Made by a program: the position numbers and the translations under genes
Shown: piece by piece, positions 1-5,548 of the stretch
How the letters are laid out: every line of letters begins with the position of its first letter
Position numbering within the stretch: position 1 is the first letter of the stretch
Assembly: GCA_023427865.1 (NCBI GenBank)
Contig: JAEYZV010000538.1
Span: 1-10,624 of the forward strand
Direction: 5' to 3'
DNA length: 10,624 nt
DNA from: Acidobacteriota bacterium
GTDB taxonomy: Bacteria; Acidobacteriota; Vicinamibacteria; Vicinamibacterales; Vicinamibacteraceae
The notes under the pieces: model-generated
Seen by the model: only the letters and a program-made list of their open reading frames with translations
Told to the model about the DNA's origin: nothing
Database searches by the model: none

Positions 1-1
1 G

Positions 2-127
2 CTCGGACTTACGGTTATCGCCAGCAGCCCGGAAGAAGTGCAGGAGCTGTACGCGCGGACGCTGGACGTTCTCGCACGCGAGACGGGGATTGGGCATGGC
101 CAGGAAAGTCAGAAGTCTGAAGTCTGA
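2..127 (+). CDS. C-terminal end of an unidentified protein (5' cut by window)
   Basis: The frame opening at base 2 reads 41 codons to a TGA at 125-127. The first ~34 residues (LGLTVIASSPEEVQELYART, then LDVLARETGIGHGQ) have normal coding composition and look like a helical C-terminus. The last residues (ESQKSEV) and the stop codon come from the heptamer repeat at 107-134, so the original C-terminus was probably altered by that repeat. I do not recognise the family from so short a piece. Its position ahead of a reductase and a GH88 enzyme on the same strand makes a role in the same sugar-acid pathway possible, but that is inference from context only. Confidence 0.6.
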   Translation, partial: LGLTVIASSPEEVQELYARTLDVLARETGIGHGQESQKSEV

Positions 128-134
128 AGTCTGA
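107..134 (+). repeat. heptamer tandem repeat, AGTCTGA type (left arm)
   Basis: Four heptamers in phase: AGTCAGA (107-113), then AGTCTGA at 114, 121 and 128. The array supplies the TGA stop of the preceding gene and is followed by a purine-rich stretch to about 153. The reverse complement of the same motif recurs at 475-507, on the far side of the four-helix-bundle remnant. Confidence 0.85.
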
Positions 135-181
135 AGGAAAGGGCAAAGAGGAAAGTCCAAAGGCACGCCTGGCCAGCCCCT

Positions 182-409
182 CTGAAGATCGGCGCTCATT
201 GCGCCGAGGCAGATTCTGCCAACAGTCGTCGCCATCTGCTCGTCCTGCGTCGCGGCGCACTCCGGGAGGCAAAGGAATCGCAGCACTGGCTGACGGTCGT
301 CAAGGCGTCCTTCAGACCTGAATCGCCACCGACCGTCGAACGTCTGCTGGTCGAGGTCTCGGAGCTCGTGGCCATCCTGACGACGTGTGTGAAGCGCCTC
401 GGCGAGTAG
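182..409 (+). pseudogene. four-helix-bundle (23S rRNA intervening-sequence-type) protein, N-terminally truncated
   Basis: The frame ending in TAG at 407-409 reads LKIGAHCAEADSANSRRHLL, then a segment with REAKESQHWLTVV and a final helix with VERLLVEVSELVAILTTCVK. This matches the second half of the small four-helix-bundle family known from intervening sequences in 23S rRNA genes and related to the Avd accessory proteins of diversity-generating retroelements: a (V/I)GAxxxEA helix, SRR, LxEAxExxxWL, and a C-terminal helix ending in a basic stretch. The first helix and half of the second (roughly 45 residues) are missing. The frame is open back to 128 but has no ATG, GTG or TTG start; the upstream DNA is repeat. 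It is most likely a remnant. Function of such stand-alone genes is not established. Confidence 0.7.
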
Positions 410-428
410 AATGCGCGAAGCGCAATTC
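409..428 (+). other. stem-loop at the end of the four-helix-bundle remnant
   Basis: TGCGC (412-416) and GCGCA (420-424) pair around a GAA loop. GAA (409-411) pairs with TTC (426-428) across a single bulged A, giving an eight-pair stem that begins at the last base of the stop codon. No T tract follows directly, so it is not a classical intrinsic terminator; it may be part of the repeat cassette. Confidence 0.4.
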
Positions 429-433
429 CCGTT

Positions 434-468
434 CTCCTTTCTCCTTTCTCCTTTTTCCTTTTTCCTTT
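434..468 (+). repeat. heptamer tandem repeat, CTCCTTT type, in a 41-nt pyrimidine tract
   Basis: Five heptamers in phase: CTCCTTT at 434, 441 and 448, then TTCCTTT at 455 and 462. The uninterrupted pyrimidine run spans 432-472. A mirror-like polypyrimidine tract of this kind can in principle form triplex DNA. It lies 30-60 bp ahead of the reductase start. Confidence 0.85.
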
Positions 469-474
469 CCTTGT

Positions 475-507
475 GACTTCCCTTCTGACTTCAGACTTGT
501 GACTTCT
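475..507 (+). repeat. GACTTC heptamer repeat (right arm, inverted relative to 107-134)
   Basis: GACTTC/GACTTG units begin at 475, 487, 494 and 501; the last three are exactly 7 nt apart. Reverse-complemented they read as (A/T)GAAGTC-type heptamers, the same family as the AGTCTGA array at 107-134. The unit around 494-501 contains the GTG used here as the reductase start. Confidence 0.7.
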
Positions 508-1299
508 GCCTTTTCACATCCCGTGGTACTGGTGACCGGAGCAAGCCGTGGCCTTGGGCGGGGCATCGCCGTCGAGGCCGCCGCCGCAGGATGGTCGGTC
601 GCGATCAACTACGCGAGCAACGGGGCGGCGGCCGAGGAGACGGCGGCGCTGTGCGGGCAGGCGGCCCCGGACGCCGCGCAGCGGTTCGTGCCGCTGCAGG
701 GCGACATCGGCGTGCGCGAGGACCGCGCGGCGCTGCTCGCGCGGACGCTCGAGACGTTCGGCCGCGTCGATGCGCTGGTCAACAACGCCGGCATTGCGCC
801 GCGCGTGCGCGCCGACCTGACCGAGACCAGCGAGGCGTCGTTCGAGGAACTGCTGCGCGTCAACCTGCAGGGACCGTTCTTCCTGACGCAAGCCGTCGCC
901 AACCACTGGATCGGGCAGCCGTACGCGCCGGCGCTGTCGGCCGGATTCAAGATCGTCTTCGTGACGTCGATCTCGGCCGACACCGTATCGCTCAATCGTG
1001 GCGAGTACTGCGTCTCGAAGGCTGGCCTCGCCATGACGTCGCAGCTGTGGGCGGCGCGGCTCGCCGCACACGGCATACAGGTGATCGAGTTGCGGCCGGG
1101 CATCATGGCCACCGACATGACCGCCGGCGTGAAGGAGAAGTACGACGCGCTGCTGGCCGAAGGCCTGGTGCCGCAGCGCCGCTGGGGGACGGCCGAGGAC
1201 GTCGGTCGTGCAGTGCGCGCGTTCCTCGCCGGCGACTTCCCGTTCACGACGGGGGACGTCATCCACCTCGACGGCGGCTTCCACATTCGTCGGCTGTAG
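499..1299 (+). CDS. short-chain dehydrogenase/reductase (classical SDR)
   Basis: This is a cytosolic NAD(P)-dependent oxidoreductase of the classical SDR family, about 266 residues and normal length. Visible motifs are TGASRGLG at 13-20 (dinucleotide-binding turn), NNAG at 95-98, and the tetrad N122 (VNLQGPF), S157, Y170 and K174 (YCVSK). RPG at 199-201 and a C-terminal LDGG complete the pattern. Annotation pipelines would likely call it 3-oxoacyl-ACP reductase, but its position 36 bp ahead of a GH88 gene favours a sugar or uronate substrate, as with KduD/DhuD-type reductases; that is inference. The start is uncertain. GTG 499 lies in repeat DNA, GTG 523 would give MVLVTGAS, and neither has a clear ribosome site. 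The residues SHPVVLVTG upstream suggest the original start was replaced when the repeat arrived. Confidence 0.9.
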   Translation: MTSAFSHPVVLVTGASRGLGRGIAVEAAAAGWSVAINYASNGAAAEETAALCGQAAPDAAQRFVPLQGDIGVREDRAALLARTLETFGRVDALVNNAGIAPRVRADLTETSEASFEELLRVNLQGPFFLTQAVANHWIGQPYAPALSAGFKIVFVTSISADTVSLNRGEYCVSKAGLAMTSQLWAARLAAHGIQVIELRPGIMATDMTAGVKEKYDALLAEGLVPQRRWGTAEDVGRAVRAFLAGDFPFTTGDVIHLDGGFHIRRL

Positions 1300-1335
1300 C
1301 ATGCCGGGGCCCACGGCCCAGCCCCCCTCTTCACC

Positions 1336-2712
1336 ATGATTCGCATCGACTCCAAGCTCACACCGAAGGCGCTGCTGCCGGCCATCGATCGTCTCTTCGA
1401 CCTGTCGGCCTCGAAGATCGCGGCGATTGAACGCACCTGGAAGGCATCCGACGGTACACCCGTGTTCACCGTGGGCGGCCGCTACACGTCGCGCGGCTGG
1501 ACGGAGTGGACGCAGGGCTTCCAGTTCGGGTCGGCGATCCTGCAGTTCGACGCGACCGACGATCCGGAGATGCTGGAGATCGGCCGGCAGAACACGGTGC
1601 GGCACATGGCCAGCCACGTGAGTCACGTCGGCGTGCACGATCACGGCTTCAACAACGTGTCGACGTACGGCAACCTGCTGCGGCTCGCGCGCGAGGGACG
1701 CATCGACGCCGACGAGTGGGAGGTGGCGTTCTACGAGCTCGCCCTGAAGGTGTCGGGCGCCGTGCAGGCGGCACGCTGGACGGAACTGCCGGACGGCCTC
1801 GGCTACATCCACTCGTTCAACGGCCCGCACTCGCTGTTTGCCGACACGATGCGCTCACTGCGGTCGCTCGCGGTCGCGCATCGGCTGGGACATGCGTTGA
1901 TGGGCGAACGCGACCGGCGCATCTCGCTCCTGCAGCGGCTGATCCAGCACGCCGACACGAACGCGCGCTTCAACGTGTACTTCGGCCAGGGCCGCGACGC
2001 CTACGACGTCCGCGGACGCGTGGTGCACGAGTCGATCTTCAACCTGAACGACGGCTCCTACCGCTGCCCGTCGAGCCAGCAGGGCTACTCGCCGTTCACG
2101 ACGTGGACGCGCGGCCTGGCGTGGGTGCTCACGGGATACGCCGAGGAGCTCGAGTTCCTCGACACGCTGAGGGACGCCGAGCTGAAGCCGTTCGGCGGCA
2201 AGGCCGCGGTGCTGTCGCGTCATCTCGAGGCGGCCAGGGCGACCGCGGACTTCTACATCGCGCAGACGCCGACAGACGGTGTCCCCTATTGGGACACGGG
2301 CGCACCCGGCCTCGTGCACCTCGCGGACTACCTCGATCGTCCGGCCGATCCCTTCAACGACCACGAGCCCGTGGACAGCTCCGCCGCGGCAATCACCGCG
2401 CAGGGCCTCATCCGGCTGGGCCGCTTCGTTGCGGCGCGCGGCGACGCCCGCGCGGGCAGGCGCTACGTCGGCGCGGGACTCACGACGGCCCGCACGCTGT
2501 TCGACGAGCCGTACCTGTCGACATCACCGAAGCACCAGGGGCTGCTGCTGCACGCCGTGTACCACCGGCCGAATGGCTGGGACCACGTGCCGCGCGGCCG
2601 CAGGATCCCGTGCGGCGAGTCGTGCATGTGGGGCGACTACCACCTGCGCGAACTCGCGCTGTACGTTCGCCGCCTCGCTCGCGGCGGGCCGTACTACACG
2701 TTCTTTGCGTGA
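1336..2712 (+). CDS. GH88 family unsaturated glucuronyl hydrolase
   Basis: 458 residues with no signal peptide, so a cytosolic enzyme. GH88 enzymes hydrate the double bond of delta-4,5-unsaturated uronic acids at the non-reducing end of oligosaccharides made by polysaccharide lyases, releasing the unsaturated sugar for conversion toward 2-keto-3-deoxygluconate. Family marks run in order. HDHGFNN (101-107) and FADTM (168-172) carry D102 and D170, whose order and spacing fit the two catalytic aspartates. QGYSPFTTWTRGLAW follows at 249-263, then VPYWDTG (316-322), a VDSSAAAITAQGL block (346-358), and MWGDYHLRELAL (431-442) matching the GDYYFLEAL end motif. It is somewhat longer than typical members, mostly after residue 360. 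It follows the SDR by 36 bp on the same strand, probably as one transcript. The substrate (glycosaminoglycan, pectin-type or other) cannot be told. Confidence 0.9.
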   Translation: MIRIDSKLTPKALLPAIDRLFDLSASKIAAIERTWKASDGTPVFTVGGRYTSRGWTEWTQGFQFGSAILQFDATDDPEMLEIGRQNTVRHMASHVSHVGVHDHGFNNVSTYGNLLRLAREGRIDADEWEVAFYELALKVSGAVQAARWTELPDGLGYIHSFNGPHSLFADTMRSLRSLAVAHRLGHALMGERDRRISLLQRLIQHADTNARFNVYFGQGRDAYDVRGRVVHESIFNLNDGSYRCPSSQQGYSPFTTWTRGLAWVLTGYAEELEFLDTLRDAELKPFGGKAAVLSRHLEAARATADFYIAQTPTDGVPYWDTGAPGLVHLADYLDRPADPFNDHEPVDSSAAAITAQGLIRLGRFVAARGDARAGRRYVGAGLTTARTLFDEPYLSTSPKHQGLLLHAVYHRPNGWDHVPRGRRIPCGESCMWGDYHLRELALYVRRLARGGPYYTFFA

Positions 2713-2716
2713 TATT

Positions 2717-2744
2717 GGCCCGTTGGGACAACGGGCCCTACCAT
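2717..2744 (+). repeat. GTTG/CAAC hairpin repeat, copy 1
   Basis: GGCCCGTTG (2717-2725) and CAACGGGCC (2729-2737) are perfect 9-nt inverted arms around a GGA loop, followed by CCTACCAT through 2744. The hairpin begins 4 bp after the GH88 stop codon. It lacks a T tract, but could still protect or end that transcript. Bases 2719-2744 match 2765-2790 with one difference. Confidence 0.85.
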
Positions 2745-2764
2745 CTTGCGGTGACAGGGTCGGC

Positions 2765-2790
2765 CCCGTTGGGACAACGGACCCTACCAT
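2765..2790 (+). repeat. GTTG/CAAC hairpin repeat, copy 2
   Basis: This is a direct repeat of 2719-2744, 46 bp downstream, identical over 26 bases except G to A at 2781. Its arms are CCGTTG (2766-2771) and CAACGG (2775-2780) around GGA. The single change shortens the stem at its base. Confidence 0.85.
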
Positions 2791-2804
2791 TCGGAGCAAC
2801 GCAA

Positions 2805-2833
2805 GCGGTAGGGCCGGCTCTCCGAGCCCGGCC
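2805..2833 (+). repeat. inverted hairpin element with GGTAGGG boundary
   Basis: Begins with CGGTAGGG, the reverse complement of the CCCTACC that ends copies 1 and 2. It then forms a stem: GGCCGGCTC (2812-2820), a TCC loop, and GAGCC with a bulged C and GGCC (2824-2833). It looks like an opposite-orientation member of the same intergenic family, with a different stem sequence. Confidence 0.6.
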
Positions 2834-2852
2834 AACCCAATCCCCCTACGCC

Positions 2853-3593
2853 GTGACATCGCTCGTATCCACAGACTCACCCCTCGACGGCCTCGACGCA
2901 CTGCAGGCGCGCGCCACAGAGCTCGAGGCGCAGCTTCGCCAGCGCGCCGCCGCCGCCGAGGAGGCGAGAACCTCGCTCGAGGCGTTCAGGCTGCGGTACC
3001 GCCACGAGGTGGGGCGCCTGCACGACGAACTCGACGAGCTCGAGCTGGCAATCGCCGAGGCGGAACTGGGCGAGCTGTCGCGAAAGATCGATGAGGCGAC
3101 CGTGGACGATGGCAACGCGCCGCGCACGGACGCCGGGCACGCCGAGCCGCCGCCCGCGCGATTCACCTCGGACGCCGTGCGCCGGCTGTTCCGCGACGTC
3201 GCCAAGGCGATCCATCCGGATCTCGCAGACGACGACCATGCACGCGACAGGCGTCACGCGTTGATGATCGAGGCGAACCGCGCCTATGCCCTCGGCGACG
3301 AGGAGCAGTTGCGCTGGATTCTCGAAGCCTGGGCGCGCAGCCCCGAAGCCGTGCGCGGCAGCGACCCCGAGGCCACGCGGCTGCGGCTCGAGCGGCGCAT
3401 CGCCGAATGCGAGACGCACATGGCGCGCGTCGAGAAGGATCTCGCCGAGCTGAAGGCGACGCCGTTGTGGGAGCTGAAGACGATGGTGGACCGCGAAGCC
3501 GCGCGTGGGCGCGACCTCGTGGCCGACATGGTGCGCCGCCTGAAGCGCGACATCATGGCGGCGACCAACAGGCTGGCCGCCATGAAGGAGTAA
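2853..3593 (+). CDS. coiled-coil J-domain (DnaJ-like) protein
   Basis: 246 residues from GTG 2853. Order: an N-terminal acidic/alanine-rich coiled coil (about 14-82), a proline-rich linker (88-103), a J-like domain (about 105-160) and a second charged coiled coil (about 175-246). The J part contains VRRLFRDVAKAIHPDLADDD, with the HPD tripeptide at 121-123 that activates Hsp70/DnaK ATPase, then helix III with the NRAYALGD turn. Helix I of a full J-domain is not obvious. There is no zinc-finger or C-terminal substrate domain, so it is not DnaJ itself; it is probably a specialised DnaK co-chaperone with coiled coils for partner binding (inference). GTG 2853 is the first reasonable start after the repeat cluster, and no ATG is available in the N-terminal region. 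The stop TAA lies in the first GGAGTAA heptamer. Confidence 0.8.
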   Translation: MTSLVSTDSPLDGLDALQARATELEAQLRQRAAAAEEARTSLEAFRLRYRHEVGRLHDELDELELAIAEAELGELSRKIDEATVDDGNAPRTDAGHAEPPPARFTSDAVRRLFRDVAKAIHPDLADDDHARDRRHALMIEANRAYALGDEEQLRWILEAWARSPEAVRGSDPEATRLRLERRIAECETHMARVEKDLAELKATPLWELKTMVDREAARGRDLVADMVRRLKRDIMAATNRLAAMKE

Positions 3594-3632
3594 GGAGTAA
3601 GGAGTAAGGAGAAAGGAGGAAGGAGGAAGGAG
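3587..3632 (+). repeat. heptamer tandem repeat, GGAGTAA type
   Basis: Six heptamers plus a partial: GGAGTAA at 3587, 3594 and 3601, GGAGAAA at 3608, GGAGGAA at 3615 and 3622, then GGAG. The first copy encodes the last residue and stop of the J-domain protein. The array fills almost the whole gap between two convergent genes. Bases 3608-3632 are purine-only. No hairpin terminator is visible here. Confidence 0.9.
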
Positions 3633-3636
3633 CGCC

Positions 3637-5451
3637 CTACCTGTTCGCTTCCAGCCATTCGCGCAGCGGCGCGAAGTAGTCGAGAATCGCCGTGGCGTCC
3701 ATCTGGCGCTCGCCGGTCAGTGCTTCGAGTGCGTCGGGCCAGGGCTTGCTGGCGCCCATCTCGAGCATCTTCTGCAGCCGCGCGCCGACTTCCTCGTTGC
3801 CGTAGATCGAGCACGTGTGCAGCGGCCCGGTGTGGCCGGCGGCCTTGCACATCGCACGGTGCATCTGGAACTGCAGGATGTGCGCGAGGAAGTAGCGGGT
3901 GTACGGCGTGTTGGCCGGGACGTGATACTTCGCGCCGGCATCGAAGGCGTCGGCCGGCCGCGGTCCGGGAGCCTTGACCCCCTGGTACTGCTCCCGCAGC
4001 GCCCACCATGCGGTGTTGTACTGCGCCGGCGCAATCTCCCCGCTGAACACCTTCCACCGCCACTGATCGACGAGCAGCCCGAACGGCAGGAACGCCACCT
4101 TGTCGAGCGCCATCCGCAGCAGGAACTCCACATCGTCCTGCGTCTTCGGCTCGGCCTGGAGCAGGCCGATCTTCACGAGGTACGACGGCGTGATCGAGAG
4201 CGCCACCGCGTCGCCGATCGCCTCGTGGAAGCCGTCGTTGGCGCCGTTGCGGTAGAGGAACGGCTGATCGTTGTAGGCACGCTGGTAGAAGTTGTGCCCG
4301 AGCTCGTGGTGCACCGTGACGAAGTCCTCGTCGCGGATCTCGATGCACATCTTTATGCGCAGGGCGTCGACGTTGTCGATGTTCCAGGCGCTGGCATGGC
4401 ACACGACATCCCGATCCTGCGGACGCGTGAACAGCGATCGCTCCCAGAACGTCTGCGGCAGCGGCGCGAAGCCGAGCGACGTGAAGAACGCCTCGCCGTA
4501 CTTCACCATGCCGCGCGCGTCGGTCTTCCTCGCCCGCAGGAGCGCGGTGAGGTCGTAGCCCGGCGTCCGCCCCGGAGGCCCGACGAGCTCGTAGATGTTG
4601 CCCCACTGCTGCGCCCACATGTTGCCGAGCAGGTGCGCCGGAATCGGGCCGTCCTGCGGCACGACATCGGTACCGTACCTTTCGCCGAGGCGTCGCCGGA
4701 CGTGCGCGTGCAGCTGGTCGTAGAGCGGCTTCACCTGCGTCCACAGGCGATCGACCTCCTGCGCGAAGTCGTCGGGCGGCATGTCGTAGCCCGCGCGCCA
4801 GAACGCGCCGAGATCGGCAAACCCGAGCTCCTTCGCGCCCTGGTTGCCGAGCTGCACGAAGCGCGCGTACGGCTCCTTCAGCGGTGGCGCAATGGCGTGC
4901 CAGCCCTCCCACGCCTCGAGCAACGTCTTCGGGTCGCGGTTGGTGGCCATCAGCCGCGTCAGGTCGTCGAGCGTCTGGCACGGCTTGCCCGGCGGGCAGT
5001 ACCGTCCGCGCCCGTACACGGCCTCCATGCCGGCGACGATGCGCGTGAGTTCCTGCTGGAGTTTCGAATCGGCAGGCGCCGGCAGCGGGCTCGCCGACAG
5101 CTTCAACAGCAGCAGCTGGCGCGCCACGTCGGCATCGGTGCCGTCGGCGGGGTGATTGGCCGCCTCCTTGGCCAGGCGCATGGACGAGGCGACATAGTCC
5201 GCGGTCGCGGCGGCCGACATCGCCTCGGTGTCCACGGTGATGAAGTTGGCCGCAACCCACTGTGCGCGCGACAGGGCGTTGGCGTCCTCGAGCAACGTCG
5301 CGTTTGCGCGCTGCACGAACGCCGCGGCGTCCTCCGCGCCAGACCCGCCCGACGACGTGGTGCCCGGCGCCGAAACGCGGGAACACGCGGTCGCGACGAG
5401 GAGCCCCGACACGACCGCCGACCCGAGACCGAGGACAGACCGTAGACGCAC
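3637..5451 (-). CDS. peptidyl-dipeptidase A, M2 family (ACE homologue), probable lipoprotein
   Basis: 604 residues. M2 enzymes are zinc metallopeptidases that remove dipeptides from peptide C-termini. HELGH at 382-386 and E410 (GFHEAIGD) give the gluzincin zinc site, with the 28-residue spacing from first His to Glu found in human testis ACE. Also matched are MWAQQWGNIY (278-287), HASAW (352-356), K508 and H510 (substrate carboxylate), and R519-Y520 in PYTRYF (chloride/transition-state positions). The C-terminus follows ACE closely (CKAAGHTGPLHTC, then PWPDALEALTG). The N-terminus has a hydrophobic signal ending ATAC-S, so C23 may be lipidated, though alanine at -3 is a weak lipobox. It would act in the periplasm or at the outer membrane, probably in peptide scavenging. 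The start is GTG with AAAGGA 7 nt upstream. It lies 92 bp downstream of the FAD oxidase on the same strand. Confidence 0.95.
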   Translation of the reverse strand: MRLRSVLGLGSAVVSGLLVATACSRVSAPGTTSSGGSGAEDAAAFVQRANATLLEDANALSRAQWVAANFITVDTEAMSAAATADYVASSMRLAKEAANHPADGTDADVARQLLLLKLSASPLPAPADSKLQQELTRIVAGMEAVYGRGRYCPPGKPCQTLDDLTRLMATNRDPKTLLEAWEGWHAIAPPLKEPYARFVQLGNQGAKELGFADLGAFWRAGYDMPPDDFAQEVDRLWTQVKPLYDQLHAHVRRRLGERYGTDVVPQDGPIPAHLLGNMWAQQWGNIYELVGPPGRTPGYDLTALLRARKTDARGMVKYGEAFFTSLGFAPLPQTFWERSLFTRPQDRDVVCHASAWNIDNVDALRIKMCIEIRDEDFVTVHHELGHNFYQRAYNDQPFLYRNGANDGFHEAIGDAVALSITPSYLVKIGLLQAEPKTQDDVEFLLRMALDKVAFLPFGLLVDQWRWKVFSGEIAPAQYNTAWWALREQYQGVKAPGPRPADAFDAGAKYHVPANTPYTRYFLAHILQFQMHRAMCKAAGHTGPLHTCSIYGNEEVGARLQKMLEMGASKPWPDALEALTGERQMDATAILDYFAPLREWLEANR

Positions 5452-5458
5452 GCGTTGA

Positions 5459-5464
5459 TCCTTT
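5459..5464 (-). promoter_or_regulatory. ribosome binding site of the M2 peptidase
   Basis: On the minus strand AAAGGA precedes the GTG at 5451 with a 7-nt spacer. This fixes the GTG start and gives a well-formed lipoprotein-type signal peptide. Confidence 0.6.
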
Positions 5465-5467
5465 CCC

Positions 5468-5489
5468 GGCCAGGTTGAGACAACCGGCC
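5468..5489 (+). repeat. GTTG/CAAC hairpin repeat, copy 3 (divergent)
   Basis: GGCCAGGTTG (5468-5477), loop AGA, CAACCGGCC (5481-5489): a nine-pair stem with one bulged A. It has the same GTTG-NNN-CAAC core as the elements at 2717-2790. It lies between the FAD oxidase stop and the M2 start, next to the M2 ribosome site. Confidence 0.65.
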
Positions 5490-5522
5490 CGACTTTCCCA
5501 CGGAACAGGCCCGACGCTCGTG

Positions 5523-5548
5523 GGCCGGGTTGGGCAACCGGCCCTACC
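5523..5548 (+). repeat. GTTG/CAAC hairpin repeat, copy 4
   Basis: GGCCGGGTTG (5523-5532), then GG, then CAACCGGCC (5535-5543), followed by CTACC: the same organisation as copy 1, including the CCCTACC tail. On the minus strand that tail reads GGTAGGG and provides the TAG stop of the FAD oxidase. Confidence 0.75.

Larger units (their letters stand above)
107..508 (+). mobile_element. putative repeat-flanked four-helix-bundle cassette
   Basis: A ~400-bp block has a truncated four-helix-bundle gene in the middle. On the left are AGTCTGA heptamers followed by purines (107-~153). On the right is the complementary arrangement: a pyrimidine tract (432-472) then GACTTC heptamers (475-507). Read as reverse complement, the right arm gives AGAAGTC, ACAAGTC, TGAAGTC and then a purine-rich stretch, so the arms form imperfect inverted repeats. 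The block sits exactly between the truncated end of one gene and the start of the next. There is no transposase, so if mobile it would be non-autonomous. It could also be two independent repeat expansions around a decaying gene. The boundaries are approximate. Confidence 0.35.

Noticed and set aside
182..409. Diversity-generating retroelement accessory (Avd) locus
   Set aside because: The four-helix-bundle fold is related, but no reverse transcriptase, template repeat or variable repeat is visible and the gene is truncated.
385..498. Upstream extension of the reductase reading frame to a GTG at 385
   Set aside because: It overlaps the end of the four-helix-bundle remnant and runs through the pyrimidine heptamers; the added residues are low-complexity Ser/Phe/Pro and unlike any SDR N-terminus.
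514..1830. Long minus-strand open frame antisense to the reductase and GH88 genes
   Set aside because: High-GC shadow frame rich in Arg, Ala and His, with no recognisable motif, opposite two well-supported genes.
2717..2737. Intrinsic terminator of the GH88 gene
   Set aside because: The hairpin is strong and well placed, but the following bases (CCTACCAT) are not a T tract and the element recurs elsewhere as a repeat; kept as a repeat.
1506..2852. Plus-strand open frame continuous with the J-domain protein but overlapping GH88
   Set aside because: The overlapping part is an Arg/Ala-rich frame-shifted reading of GH88, and the stretch 2713-2852 is repeat DNA; real coding begins at GTG 2853.
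3587..3632. CRISPR array
   Set aside because: The units are contiguous heptamers with no spacers, and there are no cas genes in the window.
3817..5445. Plus-strand open frame opposite the M2 peptidase
   Set aside because: Shadow of a gene with a fully conserved active site; composition is Arg/Val/Leu repetitive and has no domain.
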